From Splendidivirga corallicola (GTDB lineage: Bacteria; Bacteroidota; Bacteroidia; Cytophagales; Cyclobacteriaceae), in assembly GCA_030442035.1 (NCBI GenBank), contig JAUJEA010000004.1:1-64000 (forward strand): a stretch of DNA of 64,000 nucleotides. Reading direction: 5' to 3'. Positions within the stretch are counted from its first letter, which is position 1; the number at the start of each line of letters is the position of its first letter. Shown here piece by piece: positions 54,178-63,704 of the stretch. The position numbers and the translations under genes were made by a program. A model generated the notes under the pieces. The model was given only the letters and a program-made list of their open reading frames with translations. It searched no databases and had not been told where the DNA came from.

Positions 54178-57100
54178 ATGCATAACATATTGGTAATCTA
54201 TTTTAAAAACACAAAGATCATTTTATATGGATTTGTGGTGATAAGCATTTTAGCAGGTTGTAATAATGGTACAAATGATGATACCCAAATTGAGTCGTTG
54301 TTCCAACTTTTATCTGCTAATCAAACTTCTGTTGATTTTCGAAACGAATTGCCCGAATCTGCTTACATGAACCGTTTCGTTTATGAGTATTTTTATAATG
54401 GAGGTGGAGTGGCTATTGGTGATGTGAATAATGACGGACTGGATGATATCTATTTTACCGCTAACCTGAAAGATAATAAACTGTATTTAAATAAAGGAGG
54501 ACTTAAGTTTGAAGATATTACAGATAAGGCAAATGTAGCAGGTAAAAAAGGATGGGCAACAGGAGTGACCATGATCGATATTAATGCGGATGGGCAATTG
54601 GACATTTATGTGGGAAGAGCAGGTCGATTCACCGATGAAGACAAACGTAGGAATGAGCTTTTCATAAATCAGGGAACTGATGAAAAGGGAAATCCTGTAT
54701 TCATAGAATCTGCTGCCGATTATGGGCTGGACGATCCGGCATTTACCACACAGGCTTCTTTTTTTGACTATGATCGGGATGGTGATCTGGACATGTTCTT
54801 AGCTAACCACAACATTGAAGCACCTCCTGTAGAAATTAAGCTGGTGAATACTTTGCGGGAGACAAATAGCCCGTTGGGAGGGAACAAATTGTTTAGGAAT
54901 GATCAAGGCATGTTTGAAGAGGTAACATCGGAATCCGGTATTGAGTCACATGGAATGAATTATACTTTGGGGATTTCTATTGGAGATGTAAATGACGATG
55001 GCTGGCCTGACATCTATATAGCAAATGATTATTCTGAACCCGACCGCCTCTATATAAACAACCAAGATGGAACCTTCAAGGATATCGCGGGACAATCATT
55101 TGGTCAGATGCCGAACTTCTCCATGGGATCCGACATGGCAGATATTAACAATGATGGTTTCAAAGATATTATTGCCCTGGATATGATGGCCGAAGATAAT
55201 TATGGTATTAAGACCAGTATGAGTGGTATGAATCCGGAATTATTTTGGGAACATGTTGAATCGGGATTGCATCATCAATACATGTATAATGCACTTCAAT
55301 TAAATGGTGGTAATGATGAGGAACAACTTCCCATTTTCTCTGAAATAGGCCAGTTGGCAGGCATCTCAAATACGGACTGGAGCTGGGCACCGCTCCTGGC
55401 TGATTTCAATAATGATGGTTTGAAAGATATTTTCGTTACAAACGGAATAAAAAGAGATTTTAGAAATAATGATTTCAATATATTCCTCAGAAAGGCAACT
55501 GAAGATGTTATAGAAAAAAAAGAAAATCCTTTAAAATATTATGCCTACTGGACCAGACTTTCACCAACCCGAGAGAAAATGAATTATCTTTTTAGAAATT
55601 CAGGGGAAATGCGGTTTACTAACATGGCTGAAGTGTGGGGGCTTGAACAAAGCTCTTTCTCTAACGGAGCAGCATATGGTGACCTGGACAATGATGGTGA
55701 TCTCGATCTGGTAGTAAATAACATTGACTCATTAGCTTTTGTTTATGAAAACTTAAGTAACAGATCAAAGGATCATCATTTTCTGACAGTTAAATTATCA
55801 GGTCCCGAGGAAAACAAATTTGGAATTGGAACTCAGATTACCCTGATCAATGATGGTATTTCCAGGACAGTTGATCAATATCCAAGCAGAGGTTTTCAGT
55901 CTTCCGTATCTCCCATACTGCATTTCGGCCTGGGAGATATTACAACGGTTGAAAAGCTGATCATTACATGGCCTGATGGTAAAAAACAGGAATTGGAAAA
56001 TATTAAAAGCGACCAACAACTATTCCTTACCTATAAGAATGCACAGAGTTCCTTCCGGCAAGAAGAAAAATCTTTTTTTGCTCTGTTTAAAGACGTTACC
56101 AGGGAAATACAGTTGGAGTGTCTTCATAATGAGAACTTGTTTGATGATTTTGAAAGGGAGAGTTTATTGCCCCATAAAATGTCACAAATGGGTCCTGCTT
56201 TGTCCGTTGGAGATGTAAACAATGATGATCTGGAAGATTTTTATATGGGAGGGGCTAGGGGTTATCCCGGTCAGCTGTTCATTCAAAGAGAGAATGGGAC
56301 GTTTGAAAGAATTCAAAAGCAGATTTTTCAAAAAGACAAAGCACATGAGGACGTAGCAAGTGTTTTATTCGATGCTGATGGGGACGGAGATAAGGACCTT
56401 TACGTTGTTAGCGGAGGTAATGAACTGGAACCGGAAAATTCATACTATGTGGATCGCTTTTATGAGAATAGATCCGGGCAATTCATCAGGATCGCAGGAG
56501 CAATACCGGCCATACCGTTCAGTGGTGGATGCGTCATTGCTTCTGATTTTGACAACGATGGGGATCAGGATCTGTTTGTTGGAGGCCGGCAAATACCCGG
56601 GAAATATCCTTACCCTGAAAGCAGTTACATCTTTAGAAACGATAGCCAAAAGGGCGAAATCAGATTTACTGATGTTTCGTCAGAGATAGCCCCAATGCTG
56701 GAAAATATAGGAATGGTCAGTGATGCGCTTTGGGTAGATATTGATCATGATGATCTAAAAGACTTAATGATCGTGGGTGAATGGATGACATTGAAGGTGT
56801 TAAAAAATACGAATGGTATATACAAAGATATTACGGAAACATCTGGTCTCTCAGATGAAACAGGCTGGTGGAACTGTATCGTCATGGCTGATTTTGATCA
56901 AGACGGCGATCAGGATTTTGTTGCAGGAAACCTTGGATTGAATTACAAATATAAAGCCAGTAAACAAGCTCCATTTGAGATATATACCACGGATTTTGAT
57001 AATAGCGGTACACAGGATATTGTATTGGGATATCATGATGATGGTGCAATCTATCCAGTCAGAGGACGTGAATGTTCTTCTCAGCAAATGCCATTCATAA

Positions 57101-57594
57101 AAGAAAAATTTCCAAATTACAATACATTTGGTAGTGCAACAATTTCGGAAGTATACGGAAGGGAAAACCTTGACAGATCATTACGCCACAAAGCCACCAA
57201 TTTTGCTACAAGCTATATAGAAAATCTCGGGAACGGTACTTTTGACATCAGGCCACTTGAAAATCTTGCGCAGTTTACTTCCATCAATAGTATTGAAGTC
57301 GCTGATTTTAATGGTGACGGGCATATGGATATTCTTTTAGCAGGTAATATGCATGGAGCAGAAGTGGAAACCCCCAGAAACGATGCGGGATATGGTGTAT
57401 GTCTATTAGGTAACGGGAAAGGTCATTTTAAAGGGGTAATGCCTTATGAAAGCGGTCTGTTAATAAAAGGGGAAACAAGAAATTCCGGCATTATAAAATT
57501 GAATCATTTTGGTAGTGCCATTCTTTTTGCTAAAAATGATGACTATGTTCAAATAGTAGATTTCAATATTCAACATGAGCCAACAAACTATTAA
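54178..57594 (+). CDS. FG-GAP/ASPIC (CRTAC1-like) double-propeller lipoprotein (locus C)
   Basis: About 1138 residues from ATG 54178; the frame is open from a TTG at 54124. Lipobox LAGC with Cys28. Seven calcium-type loops (GDVNNDGLDDIY to GDLDNDGDLDLV), then an ASPIC/UnbV domain (YPSRGFQSSVSPILHFGLG), then seven more (GDVNNDDLEDFY to ADFNGDGHMDIL), again predicting two seven-bladed propellers. It is closer to the locus A paralogue than to that of locus B (shared NGGGVAxGD and RECSSxQMPFIKEKFP). The heparinase gene follows with a 31-bp gap, so the two are probably co-transcribed. Role unknown; a glycan-binding or scaffold role at the surface is a guess. Confidence 0.88.
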   Translation: MHNILVIYFKNTKIILYGFVVISILAGCNNGTNDDTQIESLFQLLSANQTSVDFRNELPESAYMNRFVYEYFYNGGGVAIGDVNNDGLDDIYFTANLKDNKLYLNKGGLKFEDITDKANVAGKKGWATGVTMIDINADGQLDIYVGRAGRFTDEDKRRNELFINQGTDEKGNPVFIESAADYGLDDPAFTTQASFFDYDRDGDLDMFLANHNIEAPPVEIKLVNTLRETNSPLGGNKLFRNDQGMFEEVTSESGIESHGMNYTLGISIGDVNDDGWPDIYIANDYSEPDRLYINNQDGTFKDIAGQSFGQMPNFSMGSDMADINNDGFKDIIALDMMAEDNYGIKTSMSGMNPELFWEHVESGLHHQYMYNALQLNGGNDEEQLPIFSEIGQLAGISNTDWSWAPLLADFNNDGLKDIFVTNGIKRDFRNNDFNIFLRKATEDVIEKKENPLKYYAYWTRLSPTREKMNYLFRNSGEMRFTNMAEVWGLEQSSFSNGAAYGDLDNDGDLDLVVNNIDSLAFVYENLSNRSKDHHFLTVKLSGPEENKFGIGTQITLINDGISRTVDQYPSRGFQSSVSPILHFGLGDITTVEKLIITWPDGKKQELENIKSDQQLFLTYKNAQSSFRQEEKSFFALFKDVTREIQLECLHNENLFDDFERESLLPHKMSQMGPALSVGDVNNDDLEDFYMGGARGYPGQLFIQRENGTFERIQKQIFQKDKAHEDVASVLFDADGDGDKDLYVVSGGNELEPENSYYVDRFYENRSGQFIRIAGAIPAIPFSGGCVIASDFDNDGDQDLFVGGRQIPGKYPYPESSYIFRNDSQKGEIRFTDVSSEIAPMLENIGMVSDALWVDIDHDDLKDLMIVGEWMTLKVLKNTNGIYKDITETSGLSDETGWWNCIVMADFDQDGDQDFVAGNLGLNYKYKASKQAPFEIYTTDFDNSGTQDIVLGYHDDGAIYPVRGRECSSQQMPFIKEKFPNYNTFGSATISEVYGRENLDRSLRHKATNFATSYIENLGNGTFDIRPLENLAQFTSINSIEVADFNGDGHMDILLAGNMHGAEVETPRNDAGYGVCLLGNGKGHFKGVMPYESGLLIKGETRNSGIIKLNHFGSAILFAKNDDYVQIVDFNIQHEPTNY

Positions 57595-57625
57595 ATTGAA
57601 AAACATCGTAGGGACAGAGCAAAGA

Positions 57626-59563
57626 ATGAAACAAGGTATTTATATTATCATTGTTTTTTTTCTAATGGCTGTTGACCAAAGCCAGGCAGGAGAAAAAAGG
57701 GATCTTTTACAAGAAAGATCAAATAACTCATCATTTTCAACATGGATCCTCCCAAATAAATCCTGGATTACTTTCCCTGCTTATTCGGATCGTGAAGCAT
57801 GGAATAAAATACCTTCCAATGTCAGAATGTCCTTTATTGATGAAGGAGAAAAATACCTTGATTTTTCCTGGCCCTCAATACCTGCCAGCACTTATCTGGA
57901 TTTTGTGAGAACAGGTAGCAGGGAAGTGATGCAACAGCCTTATCGAAAAAGAAAAAAAGCAATGGAAGCTTTGGTAATGGCAGAGTTAATGGAGGGGAAA
58001 GGGCGGTTTCTGGACCAGGTTGTTAATGGTGTCTGGGCCTATTGTGAACAAACCTACTGGGGGCTGTCCGCTCACCTGACCATGCAGCGGAATGGAGCCG
58101 GGCTCCCCGATGCAAATGATCCCACCATAGATCTGGGGGTTGGAATGATTAGTGCGGATCTGGCTTGGATACACCACTTTTTTAGGAAAGAATTCGATGA
58201 TATAAATCCATTGATAAGTCAAAGGATTAAAAAAGAAATAACCGATAAGGTATTGACTCCATTTTATACCCGCAATGACTTCTGGTGGATGGGTTTCAAC
58301 TCGGATTTTGTCAATAATTGGAACCCCTGGTGTAACTACAATGTGTTGACTTGTATCATGCTGATAGAGGACGATAGAGACAAACAATTGGCCGGAATCA
58401 GAAAGGTGATGAAATCCGTGGATCAGTTCATAAATTATTATCCCGATGATGGTGGATGCGAAGAAGGACCTGGCTATTGGGGGCATGCCGGTGGAAAATT
58501 ATTTGATGTTTTGGAACTGCTCTATAAAATTTCCGGAGGCAATATCACGCTGTATGATCACGAGTTGATCCGGAATATAGGAACCTATATTTATAAAGCT
58601 TATATAGCGCATCCTTACTTTATCAATTTTGCAGATGCAGGAGCCAGAATTCACACAAGACCCGGCATGATCTATAGATATGGCAAAAGGATCAAGGATG
58701 TTAACATGATGGGTTTTGGCGCTTTCCTGGCTGGAAAATATGGATGGAAGGAAGGTGAAATATCAGAAGGGAAAATAGAAATTACGTTACACAATATTTT
58801 TATTCTTGATGATATTCTTAAACACGAGCCAATCGAACCTTTGTCAAATCATTTTTGGTTGCCTGATACGCAGATTATGGGTGCCAGAGATAATGCTGGT
58901 ACGACAGATGGGTTTTATTTTGCAGCAAAAGGTGGCTACAATGCTGAAAGTCACAACCATAATGATGCCGGTACATTTGTGTTATATTATGATGGAAAAC
59001 CATGCATTGTGGATGCTGGTGTTGGGACTTATACAAAAAAGACATTCAGCAATGAACGTTACGATATCTGGACCATGCAGTCCCAGTATCATAATCTACC
59101 CAAGATAAACGGAGAAGATCAGCGGTTTGGCAAGCAATACAAGGCTACAAATTGTAAATTTTCTGCTAGTCCAAGTAACATCCGTTTTAGTACGGAATTA
59201 GCTACAGCTTATCCTGAGGAAGCCAAGGTAAAATCCTGGATACGCTCTTACCAACTCAAAAGAGGAAAATACTTTAAAATATCAGACAAATATCAATTAC
59301 TTGCAAAGAGCGGAGAGACTACCTTTAATTTTCTTACCTCCTGCAAAGCGGATATTTCGATTCCGGGCAAGGTAGGATTGAAAGGAGAAGGATTTTCATT
59401 ATGGTTACACTATGAATCTTCGAAAATAGAGGTTTCTGAAGAAGTAATTGAAATCAGTGACAGCAAGTTGAAAAAATCATGGCCTCAAGGATTAACACGA
59501 TTGGTTTTTTCCCTTAAAAATGATCGCCTTTCAGGAGAAAATACCTTCATCATAACAAAATAA
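57626..59563 (+). CDS. Heparinase II/III-family polysaccharide lyase
   Basis: About 645 residues from ATG 57626, which starts a good signal peptide (KQGIYIIIVFFLMAVDQSQA); an upstream ATG at 57575 would overlap the FG-GAP gene by 20 bp. The N-terminal (alpha/alpha) toroid contains NWNPWCNYN (about 231-239) and CEEGPGYWGHAGG (about 278), which carry the Asn, Tyr and His positions used in this family. The C-terminal beta-sandwich contains SHNHNDAGTFVLYYDGKPCIVDAG. Members cleave uronic-acid-containing glycans by beta-elimination. Heparin-like, alginate-like or ulvan-like substrates cannot be told apart here. The sulfatase nearby favours a sulfated substrate. Confidence 0.88.
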   Translation: MKQGIYIIIVFFLMAVDQSQAGEKRDLLQERSNNSSFSTWILPNKSWITFPAYSDREAWNKIPSNVRMSFIDEGEKYLDFSWPSIPASTYLDFVRTGSREVMQQPYRKRKKAMEALVMAELMEGKGRFLDQVVNGVWAYCEQTYWGLSAHLTMQRNGAGLPDANDPTIDLGVGMISADLAWIHHFFRKEFDDINPLISQRIKKEITDKVLTPFYTRNDFWWMGFNSDFVNNWNPWCNYNVLTCIMLIEDDRDKQLAGIRKVMKSVDQFINYYPDDGGCEEGPGYWGHAGGKLFDVLELLYKISGGNITLYDHELIRNIGTYIYKAYIAHPYFINFADAGARIHTRPGMIYRYGKRIKDVNMMGFGAFLAGKYGWKEGEISEGKIEITLHNIFILDDILKHEPIEPLSNHFWLPDTQIMGARDNAGTTDGFYFAAKGGYNAESHNHNDAGTFVLYYDGKPCIVDAGVGTYTKKTFSNERYDIWTMQSQYHNLPKINGEDQRFGKQYKATNCKFSASPSNIRFSTELATAYPEEAKVKSWIRSYQLKRGKYFKISDKYQLLAKSGETTFNFLTSCKADISIPGKVGLKGEGFSLWLHYESSKIEVSEEVIEISDSKLKKSWPQGLTRLVFSLKNDRLSGENTFIITK

Positions 59564-59658
59564 AAATATACGGATCAGACGGAAAACCTGGGGTATGGAG
59601 TTTAACACATAACCTGGAATAATCTTCAATAAAAGTTAAAAAGTTTTTAAACTGTCAG

Positions 59659-59740
59659 ACTGGCTTAAACTGGCGCGAATGTTCTCATTCGTGTCCATCT
59701 AGGCTCGTAGTGATACAATAGGGTCTGTGACCCTTTTTTT
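59659..59740 (+). ncRNA. Two-hairpin element ending in an intrinsic terminator
   Basis: The 440-bp gap between the heparinase and phosphatase genes holds a direct repeat (ACTGGC at 59659 and 59669), a hairpin with 8-bp arms including one G.U (59674-59681 with 59686-59693, loop TTCT), and a terminator hairpin AGGGTC-TGT-GACCCT (59720-59734) followed by six more T. It may be a small RNA or the end of the locus C transcript. The rest of the gap shows nothing clear. Confidence 0.35.
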
Positions 59741-60005
59741 GCTGAAAATGGAATGGATCTGAAACGGTTATCAGGATTGAAAAAGCAGACCAAAATGTTT
59801 CAATCAATAAAAAGGAACCAATCCTAACGTATCGGGAGTCGATCCAAAATTCCCTCTTAATCGATTTGGCAATTTACCAAGTGGAGTTGCACTGACTTCT
59901 TCCTAAATGCAAATTCTGTACTGGGTTCTGTGCATTTTAAATAGGAATTACCAATATTATTCAATTAGCTTTAGAAGTTATATTGGATAACTCAGGACTG
60001 TGATT

Positions 60006-60482
60006 ATGAAGAAGAATAATGTCAAAAAATCGAGAAGAAAGTTCATCAAACAAACTACCCTGTCATCAGCAGCCTTAGCCGTGATGCCTCTGAATATCTC
60101 AGCCAATGAAAATGCTGAACTGTCTCAACTAACAGTGTTAGATGATTTCAAACGTCCTGATTCACTCTATCATGGCCATGATTGGGAAACACTGAATCCG
60201 GGATACTGGCAGGTTCAAAGTAATGCACTGAGAAGAAGGTTAAAGAATGTAGGGGACCGGGCAAGAAGAACAGGCTTCCCATACCATTACGAGACACATC
60301 GGATCAAAGGAAAAAGTGAAGGGGTGATGGATGTTGAGTACGATCCGTCCCTACCACTTGGCATTATTTGGAATAGGAACAGGAAGATGAGAGGGGACTA
60401 CACATTGTCAATCGAAGGAAAGATTCATGCATTGTCGCCTTCAAAAGCCAAGGAAGATGATAAACCCGCTCAGCGTCAATGA
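60006..60482 (+). CDS. N-terminal fragment of a frameshifted PhoD-like phosphatase
   Basis: 158 residues from ATG 60006 (a GTG at 60000 is also in frame). The start is a twin-arginine signal (KKSRRKFIKQTTLSSAALAV). The mature part (LDDFKRPDSLYHGHDWETLNPGYWQV, LPLGIIWNRNRKMRGDYTLSIEGKI) looks like a beta-sandwich domain that precedes the phosphatase domain in related exported proteins. It runs out of frame at 60482 into a short tail (KPAQRQ), while the continuation (NPLSVNDTFRISVQ) is open in the +1 frame. It is best read as the front part of one broken or frameshifted gene with the next entry. Confidence 0.72.
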   Translation: MKKNNVKKSRRKFIKQTTLSSAALAVMPLNISANENAELSQLTVLDDFKRPDSLYHGHDWETLNPGYWQVQSNALRRRLKNVGDRARRTGFPYHYETHRIKGKSEGVMDVEYDPSLPLGIIWNRNRKMRGDYTLSIEGKIHALSPSKAKEDDKPAQRQ

Positions 60483-62529
60483 TACTTTTCGGATATCTGT
60501 CCAAATAAAAAAGAAGAGAAAAAAAGTAGAAATTGAAAGCAGCCTGTCTGTAAATAATAAGGATCAGTATACGGTGAAGGCCATCATCGATGATAGCACT
60601 AAAACCAATGGCTATCCCGGAATTGTTGGGCGAGGCCTGCTGGATTTTTCTGTGAATGGAATTTATGCAAGTGGAAAGCAAACAGAAGTGTTGAATGCCG
60701 GAATAAATGAGTGTCACACATGTTACGCTTTAGGAGATACATTGAAAAAAGAAAACGGGCATTGGCAGGTGCGTTTCATATCAATTTTCAGAAGTGACGG
60801 AAAAAAAGCTGAAATAAGGATTAGTGATCAAGCAAATCCAAAAAATGGATGGAAATCAGTTGCCGTTGCAGGGACAGGTGAGATCATCAACAATGACTTT
60901 CGTAGGAATACGGCCATAATTGATGTGATACTTCCCTATGACCCATCGGAGACCACGATGTATTATACTATTTGGAAAGATGGGATAGATGTTACTTCCG
61001 ATCTGCGTATAGAAACAGATGGAGTAGGTTTAGGTACGGGGATCGTTGGTGATGTACCCGTGAAAGGAGATTATGTTGGTCGTTTACCACAGCTCAAAGC
61101 TCCTTATAAATTATGCGGGTTGAGTTGTCACGCTATCCATGGTGGTGGTCCCAAGCTACCTGAGGGCGGTAGATGGGGAGGTTTCTTTGTGCATGATCAA
61201 CCTACTTATGGAGCTTATAAGCATCTGGAGGACTATGATTTTCAGATCATGTTATGGGAGGACGATATATGGTATATGGAATTACTCCTATACCCACCAA
61301 GTACGGATGATGCCTATAAGATTGTCACTACTTCAATATGTGGGCCAACCAGCAGATGGCAAATGATGCGCCATTGGAATGTCCTAAATCCTGGAGACCA
61401 TGATCATGGCATGGACGATGTGAAGGGACCCGAGCAAATAGCCATACGAAACAATAAGGACCTTGGACAGGATCCTGATTACATGATCCGTAATTTCCAG
61501 ATAGTAAGTCACCTGATGATAGGAAAGGAAAATCCGAGTGGGACAGATAACCCGAAGCGATGGCGTAAATGGAAGATGCCCAATAAAGATTTCACACTCA
61601 TGATCATGGATTCTCGTTTGTGGAGGAGTTCGCAGGATACCAATATCTGGGATGACGAAGGATGGGGCCATAAGGATAGTCTGTATAATAGAACTGATCC
61701 CACCAGAAGTTTGCTCGGAGAAGAACAATTTGCCTGGCTCCAGGAAAATATCAGGACGGAAACTTCACCGATTATCTGTTTAACAGGGATCAATGCACTA
61801 CATACGATTTGGAAAGGCACGTATTGGGGCAAGCAGGCTCAGAAGCTTGGCGCCTTTCATTCAAGAGATCGGGTAGCAGCAGATTATGCAGGTTGGGTAG
61901 GCGCAGGTGCAAATCGGATTCTGGAACTTCTTGGGAGCAGAAGCGGGATTGTCTCCGTATATGGTGATGTTCACAATGGTAGTATCATTAGGAATAAAGA
62001 ACATAACCTATATGAGTGCTCATTTGGGCCGATAGGTAGAAGTGGAGGAAGAGAGGTAATTGACGGTTTTGGTCCGCATATGAAAGATTTTGATGGAAGA
62101 GAGCTCGAGGCCATTGCCTTGTATCACAAGAAATACGACAATGTGTTGCTTGAAAAAAAAGAGGGCCCCTTTTATTGGAACTTTTTGGAGATGAAATTTG
62201 ATCCTTCAGACACAGATCCCAAAATAAACTTCAAAATAAGAAATCTGATAGATAGTCCCGATGAGACACCAAGGGGTGGTGGTGAGGTTGAGGTGCACGC
62301 ATCGCAAACCGGAAGAACAGTCTCCTCTGTATTGCCCGATATAAAGACATTACCCAAGGCGGATGTTTTGTTGATGTATGGCGATCTGAAACCAATATGT
62401 GGAACCCGCTCAAATGCTGATGGGGCCTTACAAATCCATGGGCTCAGTGATGTGCCTCAAGGTGCGGATGTATTGATAATGGCAAATGATGGAAAAGATC
62501 TGAAAACTCATCATGTAAAAACAAAGTGA
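60427..62529 (+). CDS. PhoD-like metallophosphatase, main part (frameshifted gene)
   Basis: 700 residues in the frame that continues the preceding fragment; the first ten residues (MHCRLQKPRK) are probably an artefact of the shift. About residues 20-170 are beta-rich. From about 215 the PhoD-like phosphatase part shows LCGLSCHAIHGG, GDHDHGMDD, a DSRLWRSS strand and VYGDVHNGS, likely metal and phosphate ligands. A C-terminal domain of about 120 residues ends the chain. PhoD-like enzymes hydrolyse phosphodiesters or monoesters with Fe/Ca; in this locus the substrate may be a modified glycan. Without its Tat signal this part could not be exported, so activity depends on whether the frameshift is real. 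Confidence 0.75.
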   Translation: MHCRLQKPRKMINPLSVNDTFRISVQIKKKRKKVEIESSLSVNNKDQYTVKAIIDDSTKTNGYPGIVGRGLLDFSVNGIYASGKQTEVLNAGINECHTCYALGDTLKKENGHWQVRFISIFRSDGKKAEIRISDQANPKNGWKSVAVAGTGEIINNDFRRNTAIIDVILPYDPSETTMYYTIWKDGIDVTSDLRIETDGVGLGTGIVGDVPVKGDYVGRLPQLKAPYKLCGLSCHAIHGGGPKLPEGGRWGGFFVHDQPTYGAYKHLEDYDFQIMLWEDDIWYMELLLYPPSTDDAYKIVTTSICGPTSRWQMMRHWNVLNPGDHDHGMDDVKGPEQIAIRNNKDLGQDPDYMIRNFQIVSHLMIGKENPSGTDNPKRWRKWKMPNKDFTLMIMDSRLWRSSQDTNIWDDEGWGHKDSLYNRTDPTRSLLGEEQFAWLQENIRTETSPIICLTGINALHTIWKGTYWGKQAQKLGAFHSRDRVAADYAGWVGAGANRILELLGSRSGIVSVYGDVHNGSIIRNKEHNLYECSFGPIGRSGGREVIDGFGPHMKDFDGRELEAIALYHKKYDNVLLEKKEGPFYWNFLEMKFDPSDTDPKINFKIRNLIDSPDETPRGGGEVEVHASQTGRTVSSVLPDIKTLPKADVLLMYGDLKPICGTRSNADGALQIHGLSDVPQGADVLIMANDGKDLKTHHVKTK

Positions 62530-62682
62530 TGCTATACTGATTTTTTTGGGCCTTTTAACTGACTTACTTCTTTTTATAGTGTCAAAAGAATCCCACAACA
62601 ATTTGATTAATGTTCAAAATTTTGGTAATTATGATATTTCATTCAATAGTGATGAACAATGTTTCATTGAATTGGGGGCACT

Positions 62683-63297
62683 TTGGGATATTTTAATAAA
62701 AAGTATACACTAGAGACTTTTTCACCTTCCGAAATTTGGGACAAAATTCGAGAAGGCGATCATTTGGCCTTTACACATATCTACAATCTTTATTTTTACG
62801 ACCTGTGTCGATATGGTAGCCGGATTTGTGGTGACCGTGAGCTAATTGAAGATAGCATCCAGGATTTGTTTGTAGAGATCTGGAGATCCAGAAAGCAACA
62901 CCCTCAGGTTCATTCCTTAAAATATTATTTATTCAAGCGCCTTAAGAGAAAGATTATTAAAAAACTGATCGATGATAGAAAGGCTCCCATCGATCGGAAC
63001 ATTCTGGAGGATTACGATTTCAAGATCGTATTTTCACATGAAGCCGAGCTAATTTCCCAACAGATTACAAAAGAACAGCAAACCAAGTTGCTGAAAGCTT
63101 TGAATCAATTAACCAGAAGACAAAAAGAAGCCATTACCCTGAGATTTTTTGATGGATTTAGTAATGAAGAGGTGGCCAGTTTGTTGGCGATGAATACTAA
63201 GTCTGTCCGCAACCTTATTTACAGGGCCATGGTTGTGTTGAAGAAACATGTTCCCAAGTCGCTTGTACTTCTTTTAGTTGCGCTACTCACAAAATAA
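62683..63297 (+). CDS. ECF sigma factor, FecI type (locus D)
   Basis: A 204-residue sigma factor related to those of loci A and B. Region 2 shows IREGDHLAFTHIYNLYF and IEDSIQDLFVEIWRSR; region 4 shows LTRRQKEAITLRFFDGFSNEEVASLLAMNTKSVRNLIYRA. The end KSLVLLLVALL is hydrophobic. A TTG at 62683 is the best start: the upstream frame closes at 62668-62670 with no ATG between. The FecR gene begins 407 bp downstream, an unusually long gap for such a pair. Confidence 0.88.
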   Translation: MGYFNKKYTLETFSPSEIWDKIREGDHLAFTHIYNLYFYDLCRYGSRICGDRELIEDSIQDLFVEIWRSRKQHPQVHSLKYYLFKRLKRKIIKKLIDDRKAPIDRNILEDYDFKIVFSHEAELISQQITKEQQTKLLKALNQLTRRQKEAITLRFFDGFSNEEVASLLAMNTKSVRNLIYRAMVVLKKHVPKSLVLLLVALLTK

Positions 63298-63704
63298 CTC
63301 TTACTATCTTTTATTTGGCTCAATTGCATGCTGGATTCCAACTAATTGGTTCTAAAAAAGTATCATTTGATATTTTTAGAAAGGCTCATTGCCTTGTTTA
63401 GTCAATATTTTAGATAAAAGACTCAAGATTAAATCTATATGTTATTAGTCTTTATACTAAATTCTTTCTACTTATTACCGTAGCGAGAGCTTTTTAGGGG
63501 GGCTAACTACGGCAGTCAAGTGCAAGGACTGTTTAAATATTTTATCTGAAAACTATAATATCTTCAGTTACTTATAGGTATTGGTGGAAATATGATAAGT
63601 ATTGCTTGGGAATATTGCCGATTTTGTAAAAAGAAAAAAATAATTGAATTTTTTTGAGGACGTTCATTGAATTACGAACCCTTGTATACAAATAACAAGG
63701 ATTA
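63298..63704. promoter_or_regulatory. Long sigma-fecR gap of locus D
   Basis: 407 bp without a gene. TTGAATTTTTTTGAGGA (63644-63660) matches the T-tract seen in the same gap of loci A and B, followed by a short repeat GTTC/GAAC. A small stem CAGTC/GACTG near 63515-63532 is also present. The rest shows nothing firm. The fecR promoter or a leader RNA is likely here. Confidence 0.4.

Noticed and set aside
19000-57600. Long direct repeats between loci A, B and C
   Set aside because: The similarity is between paralogous protein families at amino-acid level; no long identical DNA stretch was noticed that would indicate a recent duplication or mobile element.
57575-57625. Upstream ATG start for the heparinase-like gene, overlapping the FG-GAP gene
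   Set aside because: The seventeen extra residues are polar and would bury the signal peptide that starts at ATG 57626.
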